This document shows, in pieces, positions 1 to 6,397 of a stretch of DNA of 16,409 nucleotides. The stretch is taken from the NCBI GenBank assembly GCA_017396725.1, contig JAFQLA010000293.1, positions 1-16,409 of the forward strand. Reading direction: 5' to 3'. Position 1 is the first letter of the stretch; each line of letters starts with the position of its first letter. The notes beneath the pieces are model-generated. The model did not search any database. It was not told where the DNA came from and saw nothing but the letters and a program-made list of their open reading frames with translations. Source of the DNA: Oscillospiraceae bacterium (GTDB taxonomy: Bacteria; Bacillota_A; Clostridia; Oscillospirales; Oscillospiraceae). A program made the translations under genes and the position numbers.

Positions 1-1122
1 CTTTGGCAGATGACCATCAAGGGCCGTCGTGATGACCTCCCCCTCGCCACCTGGTGTGATGAGGTCCTTACCCCCACCATCAATGCTCTCTACGCTGCCG
101 AAAGCGCTGAAGTCAGAGAACGCCGCAGTTATCTGTGGGCCGCTCTCGGCATCTGTGACATGCTCCACAGCGGCATCACCGCTTTTCTGGACATGGACCT
201 TAACTATCGGCAGGACGGCATGATGAAAGCGGCAGAAGAGTCCGGTATCCGCGGCCACTTCGGCATCGAAATGGCTGACTGGTTTATGGATGACGGTTCC
301 ATCAATGCAGACGCTCCCGAAGTGGTGCGCCTCATGGAAACCTACCCCGGCCGCTGCGTCCTCACTCCCTCTGAACTCAACATCTGCTCTGACGCCACGC
401 TGACCTTTGCGGCCGAAACCGCCAAGAAGTATGGCGCTCACATTCAGATCCACGTGGATGAATCCGCAGGCGAAGCGCAGCAGTCTATCGACCAGCGCGG
501 CGCCCCCGAACTTCTCCATCTGGACAAACTGGGACTTTTGGAAAACAGTTTTTCCGCAGTCCACGGTATCCACCTCTCCCCCGAGGAGATCGAGCTTGCC
601 GCAAAGCGCGGCATCACCGTGGTTTACAATCCCAAGAGCAATATGAAGCTCGGCAGCGGTGTGTGCCCCATAAGAACCCTTTTGGACGCCGGTATCAATG
701 TACCCATCGCAACGGATGGCCCCGCCTCCAACGATCTTCTGGATATGTTTGAGGAAATGCGCGCAGGCGTTATGCTGCAGAAAGTCTCCCATAAGGACGC
801 GTCTTTGCTCCTTGCAAAGGATGTCTTTAAGATGGCTACTGCAGGCGGCGCCCGCATGCTGAATCTGAATGCAGGCAGCCTCGAAGCCGGGAAACTGGCT
901 GACTTTGTTGTAATCCCCATGAACAAGCCCAATCTTATCAGTGACGGCAGTGATCTGGTAAGCACCATTGTGTACTGTGCTCAGTCCAAGGACGTGAAGG
1001 ATGTATACATCGGCGGCAAGTGCGTCGTTAAGGATTACCGCATCGTAGGCTTCGACGAAGAAGCGCTTACTACCGAATTCATGGAGCACATGGTTGCTCT
1101 TCAGGAGGTTAACAATGTATAG
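1..1122 (+). CDS. Amidohydrolase (COG0402, MtaD/SsnA/TrzN-like), 5' end outside window
   Basis: This is a metal-dependent amidohydrolase/deaminase of the MtaD/SsnA/atrazine-chlorohydrolase group. The frame is open to the window edge, so about 60-80 N-terminal residues are missing, including the first HxH metal motif. Numbering from the ATG at 10, visible motifs are HVDE (148-151, metal His plus catalytic Glu), VHGIHLS (184-190, catalytic-site His), NPKSNMKLGSG (207-217) and TDGPASND (235-242, metal Asp), so the barrel looks intact and active. One difference stands out: where classic MTA/SAH deaminases have an HAPYT-like substrate-binding segment, this protein reads SELNI (121-125), which suggests a different substrate. 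The stop overlaps the start of the next gene by 8 bases, so the two are translationally coupled. Family is secure; substrate is unknown. S-adenosylhomocysteine deaminase, guanine or pterin deaminase, or a cyclic-amidine hydrolase remain possible. Confidence 0.85.
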   Translation, partial: LWQMTIKGRRDDLPLATWCDEVLTPTINALYAAESAEVRERRSYLWAALGICDMLHSGITAFLDMDLNYRQDGMMKAAEESGIRGHFGIEMADWFMDDGSINADAPEVVRLMETYPGRCVLTPSELNICSDATLTFAAETAKKYGAHIQIHVDESAGEAQQSIDQRGAPELLHLDKLGLLENSFSAVHGIHLSPEEIELAAKRGITVVYNPKSNMKLGSGVCPIRTLLDAGINVPIATDGPASNDLLDMFEEMRAGVMLQKVSHKDASLLLAKDVFKMATAGGARMLNLNAGSLEAGKLADFVVIPMNKPNLISDGSDLVSTIVYCAQSKDVKDVYIGGKCVVKDYRIVGFDEEALTTEFMEHMVALQEVNNV

Positions 1123-2083
1123 TCTTAGCAAGAAAACTGTAGAACTCATTGAAAATGAGATCATGCCCAACCTTTGGGAACTCAACTGCGAAGCACACAA
1201 GCTGGAAAGCGGCGCTACCATCATCGATATGGGCGTAAATGTTCCCGGCAGCTGGGAAGCTGCCCGCCTCTTTACCCTTGTTACCCTCGGCGCTCAGGGC
1301 ATTGTAGACTTTGGCAACATGCAGGTTGGCGACCGTGAGATCCCCACTGTAAATGTTTACCTCGCCCGTCCCCACGAAGCAGCTCTCTCCGCACAGTTCT
1401 CCGCTTGGAAAGTAGCTCCCTGCGGCGAATATAACCTCCCCGGTTTCGCATCCGGTCCCGCCCGCGCCATCTCCTATGACGATGGTATTGCAAGAATGTG
1501 GCACTATCAGGATAGCTACGAAAAGACCGCTCTGGCTGTTCAGACCGCTGAACTGCCCGGCGAAGAACTGGTAGCTGAAGTTTGCGAAAAGTGCCATGTC
1601 AAGCCCGAAGGCGTTTACATTCTCGCCGCCAAGACCGGCAGCCTCGTTGGCTGCGTTCAGGTTGCAGCCCGCAGCGCTGAAGTTTCCCTGTGGGGCCTCG
1701 GCTTCTTCGGCTTCCCCCTGGAAAAGGTTCGTTCCTTCAGCGGTTACGGTGCTATTCCCCCCGTTATCAGCGATGAACTCAAGGCTATGGACCGTGTAAA
1801 CAGCTCCACCCTTTACGGCAGCGTTGCAAGATATGTTGTTGAATGCGACGATGCTGAGATCGAAGCTGTCATTCCCAAGCTGGCCTGCGCCAACACCAAG
1901 CATTACGGCAGAGCTTTTGCTGATATCTACGAAGAAGCAGAACGCGATATCTTCAAGATGGATCTCGATGTACATAAGGTTTCCGTCATTGAGATCACCA
2001 ACCTGCGTACCGGCAAGACCTACAAGCAGGGCAAGATCGGTACCGAGATGCTCCTCAAGAGCTTCTATGAAAATACTCTTTAA
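1115..2083 (+). CDS. Methenyltetrahydromethanopterin cyclohydrolase (Mch) homologue
   Basis: At 322 aa it matches the usual Mch length of about 320. Family landmarks occur in order: DMGVNVPGS (38-46), ASGPARA (112-118), AAKTGSLVGCVQV (171-183), SDELKAMDRVNSSTLYG (219-235), YGRAFADIY (264-272) and a closing LRTGKTYKQGK (297-307). R186 and E189 have the Arg-x-x-Glu spacing of the pair proposed as catalytic in archaeal Mch (Arg183/Glu186 in Archaeoglobus, from memory). Mch hydrolyses the methenyl-H4MPT amidinium ring to 5-formyl-H4MPT, in the cytoplasm. The start is the ATG at 1115, preceded by AGGAGG at 1103-1108; a longer frame from 1094 has no such site. It lies between an amidohydrolase and an amine oxidase. 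Lysine codons are 16 AAG to 2 AAA, unlike the mixed use in udp. Family membership is strong. Whether the substrate is H4MPT, folate or an unrelated cyclic amidinium compound is unknown, so I give no gene symbol. Confidence 0.88.
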   Translation: MYSLSKKTVELIENEIMPNLWELNCEAHKLESGATIIDMGVNVPGSWEAARLFTLVTLGAQGIVDFGNMQVGDREIPTVNVYLARPHEAALSAQFSAWKVAPCGEYNLPGFASGPARAISYDDGIARMWHYQDSYEKTALAVQTAELPGEELVAEVCEKCHVKPEGVYILAAKTGSLVGCVQVAARSAEVSLWGLGFFGFPLEKVRSFSGYGAIPPVISDELKAMDRVNSSTLYGSVARYVVECDDAEIEAVIPKLACANTKHYGRAFADIYEEAERDIFKMDLDVHKVSVIEITNLRTGKTYKQGKIGTEMLLKSFYENTL

Positions 2084-2094
2084 GGAGTGACCTT

Positions 2095-3243
2095 ATGGCA
2101 GATATGAAATTTGATGTTGCTATCGTCGGCGGCGGTGTCGTCGGTGCTGCAGCAGCCTGGAAACTCAGCAAGGCCGGCGCTAAGGTAGTTCTTCTGGAAA
2201 AGGACGATCTGTGCGCAGGTGCATCCTGCACCAACCCCGGCTTCTGCGTTCTCAGCTACAGAGAAAATCCTCTGGTAATGGACATGGCTCTGCGCCAGCA
2301 GCAGCAGTGGGATGCTCTGCAGGAAGAGATCGGCGATGTGGAATATATTCCCTCCGGCGGTCTCATTCCCCTGACTGATGACGCTCAGGCAGGCATTCTG
2401 GAAAATCTCTGCAAGGGCTGCGCTACCATGGGTCTTACGGATATCGAAATGATCTCCGCTGCCCGCGCCAAGGAGCTGGAACCCGAGATCAATGAAAAGA
2501 TCCTCGTTGGCGCCTGCTGGTGCCCCGGTGAAGGCCGCCTGAATCCCTTCAAGCTGAACCTCAACATGGCAGACCGCGCCGCAGCTCTTGGCGCAGTCAT
2601 GATGCCCCACACCCCCGTTACCGGTTTTAAGATGGCCAATGGTGTCATCCAGGCTGTAGAAACCCCCAAGGGTGACATCTATGCCGATCTGGTAGTGGTT
2701 GCTACCGGCGCATGGACCCATGATGTTGTCAAGATGGCAGGTCAGGATCTGCCCATCGGTTATGAGCGCGGTGAAGCAATGGTCAGTATGGCCGTTCGTC
2801 CCACCATCAAGCGCATGATCACTGACGGTGCTCTCTTCAACCAGCCCATGACCGAAGACCACCCCATGGTAGTCGGCGCATGCCTCGGTCAGGCAGCACA
2901 CGGCAATATTGTAATGGCTCAGGCTACTACTCGCCCCGGCAATTACAATAAGTCCAACACGCTGGCCGGCGCCAAGGGCGTTGCCAACCGCGTGATCCAG
3001 CTCTTCCCCGCTCTCAAGGACATTGAGATCATCCGTATGTGGGCAGGTCTCGTATCCTTTGCCGCTGACCATGAACCCGTTTTCGGCGCTTATGACAGCC
3101 CCAAGAACCTGTTCATCGCCAACTCCTTCCACAGTGCCATTGCTCTCTCTCCCTCCATCGGTGACATGATCGCTGACTACTGGAAGAGCGGTACTATTCC
3201 TGAACTCGCAAAGGGTTATACCCCCCTGCGTTTCAACAAGTAA
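2095..3243 (+). CDS. DAO-family FAD-dependent amine oxidase (sarcosine/glycine oxidase-like)
   Basis: This 382-aa flavoprotein has an N-terminal Rossmann dinucleotide fold (VGGGVVGAAAAWKL, 11-24) followed by LLEKDDL (33-39), where the acidic residue binds the FAD ribose. The C-terminal part carries RMWAGLVSFAADHEPVFG and SFHSAIALSPSIG, typical of the DAO superfamily (sarcosine oxidase beta, glycine oxidase, opine oxidase HcnC/OoxB, D-amino-acid dehydrogenase). Such enzymes oxidise the C-N bond of secondary or alpha-amino amines to an imine. Three cysteines (C40, C45, C51) sit in the loop after the FAD-binding strand, where relatives often have GxSxRNGG-type sequence. The start at 2095 follows AAGGAG (2082-2087), which begins inside the previous stop codon. 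A terminator closes the operon 12 bases after its stop. With an Mch homologue upstream, one-carbon release from an N-methyl or N-CH2 group is plausible but inferred. Family is sure, substrate is not. Confidence 0.88.
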   Translation: MADMKFDVAIVGGGVVGAAAAWKLSKAGAKVVLLEKDDLCAGASCTNPGFCVLSYRENPLVMDMALRQQQQWDALQEEIGDVEYIPSGGLIPLTDDAQAGILENLCKGCATMGLTDIEMISAARAKELEPEINEKILVGACWCPGEGRLNPFKLNLNMADRAAALGAVMMPHTPVTGFKMANGVIQAVETPKGDIYADLVVVATGAWTHDVVKMAGQDLPIGYERGEAMVSMAVRPTIKRMITDGALFNQPMTEDHPMVVGACLGQAAHGNIVMAQATTRPGNYNKSNTLAGAKGVANRVIQLFPALKDIEIIRMWAGLVSFAADHEPVFGAYDSPKNLFIANSFHSAIALSPSIGDMIADYWKSGTIPELAKGYTPLRFNK

Positions 3244-3254
3244 AAACCGCACCG

Positions 3255-3283
3255 GCGGGGCAGCATAGCTGCCCCGCTTTTTT
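3255..3283 (+). terminator. Intrinsic terminator after the amine oxidase
   Basis: A perfect 10-bp GC-rich stem (GCGGGGCAGC / GCTGCCCCGC, arms 3255-3264 and 3268-3277) with an ATA loop is followed at once by six T residues (3278-3283). It starts 11 bases after the amine oxidase stop and separates that operon from proBAC. Confidence 0.93.
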
Positions 3284-3296
3284 ATGCCCCTATCTC

Positions 3297-3325
3297 TTGT
3301 TAATTCATTTCCCATGTGGTAAGAT
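3297..3325 (+). promoter_or_regulatory. Candidate sigma-A promoter for proBAC
   Basis: TTGTTA (3297-3302) and TAAGAT (3320-3325) are separated by exactly 17 bases and lie between the upstream terminator and proB. Each hexamer matches the consensus at four of six positions. The leader to proB would be about 50 bases. I see no riboswitch-like structure in it. Confidence 0.5.
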
Positions 3326-3383
3326 GACAACAATTAAACTGGTTAAAAGGCGGCTTTTCCCCTTTTTATAGGAGGTCTTCACC

Positions 3384-4151
3384 ATGCGCATTGTCATCAA
3401 AATCGGCACTTCTACCCTGACCCACGCAACGGGTCGGCTGAATATCCGCCGCGTAGAGCAGCTTTGCAAAACCATCGCAGACCTGAAAAACGCAGGTCAC
3501 GAGATCATTCTTGTCTCCTCCGGCGCCATCGGCATGGGTGTTGGCAAGCTGAATCTCTCCGGCCGTCCCGCCGATATGCCCACCAAGCAGGCCGCTGCTG
3601 CCGTGGGCCAGTGCGAACTGATGTATACCTACGATAAGCTGTTCTCCGACTATCACCATACTGTGGCCCAGATCCTGCTCAGCGCATCCGATGTGGATAA
3701 TGAAGAACGCCATGAAAATTTCCAGAATGCCATCAAGCGCCTTCTGGAGCTGGGCGCTATCCCCATTGTGAATGAAAATGACACCGTAGCCACCGATGAG
3801 ATCCGTGTGGGCGATAACGATACGCTGGGCGCTATTGTGGCTGTCAGTGTGCAGGCAGATCTTTTGATCCTCCTCTCCGATATTGACGGACTCTATACCG
3901 CTGACCCCCACACCGACCCCAATGCCTCTCTTATCTCCCGTGTGGAGGAGATCACGCCCGCAATCGAACAGCTGGCGGGCGGCAAGGGCAGCGCCCTTGG
4001 TACTGGCGGCATGTGCACCAAGCTCAGCGCCGCCAAAATGGCTATGGCTGCCGGCACCGATATGATCATTGCCAACGGCGACCACCCCGAACTGCTTTAT
4101 GATATTGCAGAGGGCAAATCCGTGGGAACGCTCTTTGCTGCAAGGAGGTAA
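3384..4151 (+). CDS. proB: Glutamate 5-kinase
   Basis: This cytoplasmic amino acid kinase phosphorylates glutamate with ATP to gamma-glutamyl phosphate, the first step of proline synthesis. At 255 aa it has the kinase domain only; the C-terminal PUA domain of the longer (about 370 aa) enzymes is absent, as in many Firmicutes and other bacteria. Motifs: KIGTS at 6-10 (phosphate loop), VSSGAIGMGVGKL at 44-56, NENDTV at 130-135 (glutamate binding), VGDNDTL at 142-148, SDIDGLY at 165-171 (nucleotide site) and a late GTGGMCTKLSAA. The ATG at 3384 follows GGAGG (3371-3375). It is first in proB-proA-proC, five bases before proA. ProB is usually feedback-inhibited by proline; that cannot be judged here. 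Confidence 0.97.
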   Translation: MRIVIKIGTSTLTHATGRLNIRRVEQLCKTIADLKNAGHEIILVSSGAIGMGVGKLNLSGRPADMPTKQAAAAVGQCELMYTYDKLFSDYHHTVAQILLSASDVDNEERHENFQNAIKRLLELGAIPIVNENDTVATDEIRVGDNDTLGAIVAVSVQADLLILLSDIDGLYTADPHTDPNASLISRVEEITPAIEQLAGGKGSALGTGGMCTKLSAAKMAMAAGTDMIIANGDHPELLYDIAEGKSVGTLFAARR

Positions 4152-4156
4152 TCATC

Positions 4157-5413
4157 ATGACCACAATGGAACAGCTCAAGCTTGCCAAAGCTTCCTGCGC
4201 GGACCTTGCCTGCGCCTCTTCCGAAAAGAAAAATGCCGCGCTCCGCGCTATGGCTGCATCTCTCCTGCGCCACGAAGCTGAGATCCTCGCCGAAAATGAA
4301 AAGGATCTGGAGCGGGCAAAATCCAAAGTATCCTCCGTAATGCTGGACCGTCTCGCTTTGAGCCATGACCGCATTTCCGCCATGGCAGACGGCATTTTGC
4401 AGGTAGCTGCCCTCCCCGATCCCGTGGGCCGGGTGCTCAGTACTGTGGAGCGGCCCGGCGGCCTTGTGATCCGCAAGGTCTCCGTTCCCATGGGCGTCAT
4501 CGCCATTGTGTATGAAAGCCGCCCCAATGTGACCAGCGATGCGGCAGCTCTCGCTGTAAAAAGCGGCAGCGCCTGCGTGCTTCGCGGCGGCAGTGATGCC
4601 TTCGCCTCTGCCAACGCCATTACCCGCGCTTTGCAGGAAGGGCTGAAAGAAGCAGGTATCAACGAAAACTGCGTTTCCATGGTGCAGGATACCAGCCACG
4701 AAAGCGTGAATGAGCTGATGCGTGCCGTAGGTCTTGTGGATCTTCTGATCCCCCGCGGCGGTGCAGGCCTCATCAATAACTGCGTGCAGAACGCCCTTGT
4801 TCCCTGCATCCAGACCGGTACCGGCATCTGCCATGTTTATGTGGATCGCGCAGCAGATCTTTCTATGGCACTTAACATCGTGGAAAACGCCAAAACCAGC
4901 CGTCCTTCCGTCTGCAATGCAGAAGAAGTTCTGTTGGTGCACCGCGATGTGGCAGAAGAATTCCTGCCCCAACTGAAAAAAAGACTGGTAGATGACCGTG
5001 CAGCGGCCGGAAAGCAGGCTGTAGAGCTTCGCTGTGATGCGCGTGCCTATTCCATCATCGGCGGCACCAAAGCCGCAGATGCGGATTTCAGCACTGAATT
5101 TTTGAATTACATTCTGGCCGTTGCCGTGGTAGATAGCGTGGATGAAGCCATCGCTCATATTTCCACCCACTCCACCGGCCATTCTGATGCCATCATCACC
5201 GCTGACGAGGCTGCTTCCACCCGTTTTACCACTCTTGTGGATAGCGCCGCGGTCTATGTCAATGCCTCCACCCGCTTTACCGATGGCGGCGAATTCGGCC
5301 TCGGCTGCGAAATGGGCATTTCCACCCAGAAGCTGCATGCCCGCGGTCCCATGGGGCTGGAAGAACTCACTTCCTATAAATTTGTGATCACCGGCAACGG
5401 TCAGATCCGCTAA
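4157..5413 (+). CDS. proA: Glutamate-5-semialdehyde dehydrogenase (gamma-glutamyl phosphate reductase)
   Basis: This 418-aa aldehyde-dehydrogenase-superfamily enzyme reduces gamma-glutamyl phosphate with NADPH to glutamate-5-semialdehyde, which cyclises to P5C. The family's usual length is about 415. Typical segments are PMGVIAIVYESRPNVTSDAA (111-130), LIPRGGAGLI (197-206), the catalytic cysteine C253 in RPSVCNAEEVLLVH, and near the C-terminus ASTRFTDGGEFGLGCEMGISTQ. The usual CNA-x-E-x-LLVH context is kept. The start is the ATG at 4157 with AGGAGG at 4143-4148, which overlaps the last codons of proB; the ATG at 4163 is a less well-spaced alternative. ProA generally works in contact with ProB because the acyl phosphate is labile, which fits the tight spacing. 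Confidence 0.97.
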   Translation: MTTMEQLKLAKASCADLACASSEKKNAALRAMAASLLRHEAEILAENEKDLERAKSKVSSVMLDRLALSHDRISAMADGILQVAALPDPVGRVLSTVERPGGLVIRKVSVPMGVIAIVYESRPNVTSDAAALAVKSGSACVLRGGSDAFASANAITRALQEGLKEAGINENCVSMVQDTSHESVNELMRAVGLVDLLIPRGGAGLINNCVQNALVPCIQTGTGICHVYVDRAADLSMALNIVENAKTSRPSVCNAEEVLLVHRDVAEEFLPQLKKRLVDDRAAAGKQAVELRCDARAYSIIGGTKAADADFSTEFLNYILAVAVVDSVDEAIAHISTHSTGHSDAIITADEAASTRFTTLVDSAAVYVNASTRFTDGGEFGLGCEMGISTQKLHARGPMGLEELTSYKFVITGNGQIR

Positions 5414-5425
5414 GGAGGTTCCCTT

Positions 5426-6232
5426 ATGAACGAACGATTTGGTTTTATCGGCTGCGGTAATATGGGCAGTGCTTTGGCCTCTGCCGTGGTGGAAGCTGTA
5501 GGCGGCGCAAATGTGGCTCTTTCCGGCAGAACTGCCGAAAAGGTGCAGCGCTGCGCCAAAGCTTTGGGAGCATCCGCAAGTTCCAATGAGGCTATCGCCC
5601 AAAGCGCGACTTTCATTTTTCTGGGTGTAAAGCCCCAGATGATGGCAGGTCTTCTCTCCGATATCGCCCCCATTCTTCAGTCCCGCACGGATCGTTTTGT
5701 CCTCGTCTCCATGGCGGCAGGCCTCACTATGGAGCGCATTTGCGAGATGGCCGGCGGTGCGTATCCTGTGATCCGCATCATGCCCAATACCGCCGTTTCC
5801 GTGGGCGAAGGCATCGTGCTTTATACCGCAAACGATCTTGTAACTGAGGGCGAAGCCACGGAAGCAGTGGATGCCATGCATTGCTGCGGTCTCCTCGATC
5901 CCATCAGCGAATCTCAGATGGATGCCGGCAGTGCCCTTGCCGGCTGCGGCGGCGCTTTTTGCGACCTTTTCATGGAAGCTCTTGCTGACGGCGCTGTTGC
6001 CGCAGGTCTTCCCCGGGCCAAAGCCCAGCAGTATGCGGCGCAGGTCCTTTGCGGCGCCGGCAAGCTTCTCTCCTCTTCCGGCAAGCACCCCGGTCTTTTG
6101 AAGGATGAAGTCTGCTCTCCCGGCGGCAGCACCATTCAGGGCGTCCGCGCGCTGGAACGGGGCGGATTCCGCGCCGCCGCTATGGAAGCGGTGATCGCGG
6201 CCTGCGAAAAGAACAAAGAACTCGGCAAATAA
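5426..6232 (+). CDS. proC: Pyrroline-5-carboxylate reductase
   Basis: This enzyme reduces P5C to L-proline with NAD(P)H, completing the pathway from glutamate. The 268-aa protein has the family's usual length and organisation: an N-terminal Rossmann fold with FIGCGNMGSAL (7-17), LGVKPQ (66-71), VIRIMPNTAVSVGEG (115-129), and an all-helical dimerisation domain ending with SPGGSTIQGVRALERGGFR, the proline/P5C-binding segment. AGGAGG at 5413-5418 overlaps the proA stop, and the ATG follows at 5426. It is last in proBAC, and a terminator begins seven bases after its stop. Confidence 0.97.
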   Translation: MNERFGFIGCGNMGSALASAVVEAVGGANVALSGRTAEKVQRCAKALGASASSNEAIAQSATFIFLGVKPQMMAGLLSDIAPILQSRTDRFVLVSMAAGLTMERICEMAGGAYPVIRIMPNTAVSVGEGIVLYTANDLVTEGEATEAVDAMHCCGLLDPISESQMDAGSALAGCGGAFCDLFMEALADGAVAAGLPRAKAQQYAAQVLCGAGKLLSSSGKHPGLLKDEVCSPGGSTIQGVRALERGGFRAAAMEAVIAACEKNKELGK

Positions 6233-6238
6233 AACCAC

Positions 6239-6268
6239 AGCCCCGATAGACGATCTATCGGGGCTTTT
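6239..6268 (+). terminator. Intrinsic terminator after proC
   Basis: A perfect 12-bp stem (arms 6239-6250 and 6254-6265) with a CGA loop ends in TTTT (6265-6268) and further T-rich sequence. It ends the proBAC operon. Confidence 0.88.
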
Positions 6269-6294
6269 CCTTGCATTTTTTCAAAGCCAAAGTG

Positions 6295-6323
6295 TTGAAA
6301 TTTTGCCCAAATGGGACTATGAT
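6295..6323 (+). promoter_or_regulatory. Strong sigma-A-like promoter for the COG0523 gene pair
   Basis: TTGAAA (6295-6300) and TATGAT (6318-6323) are spaced by 17 bases and each matches five of six consensus bases. The leader to the ATG at 6398 is about 65-70 bases. It holds a small palindrome, GCGCA-TT-TGCGC (6345-6356), and TTTACGATTTA (6367-6377), which resembles one half of a Bacillus-type Zur box. No convincing second half is present. Confidence 0.75.
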
Positions 6324-6397
6324 AATATTAAAATGTGATGTTAGGCGCATTTGCGCTTGCGATGTTTTTACGATTTACCTTCAGGAGGCAATACCCT

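Noticed and set aside
2080..3333. Minus-strand open frame opposite the amine oxidase
   Set aside because: It runs through the operon's terminator and has no recognisable domain; the plus-strand protein is clearly a DAO-family enzyme.
3326..3383. Riboswitch or T-box in the proBAC leader
   Set aside because: The leader is only about 50 bases with no strong stem or T-box-like sequence.
4097..6238. Long open frame (about 710 codons) on the minus strand across proA and proC
   Set aside because: It is antisense to two clear proline genes, its translation is a His/Ala/Gly-rich composition without motifs, and it is explained by codon bias in the real genes.
6335..6397. N-terminal extension of the first COG0523 protein, looking like a short signal peptide
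   Set aside because: No ribosome site precedes 6335 or 6338, the family starts directly at the P-loop, and AGGAGG at 6383-6388 serves the ATG at 6398.
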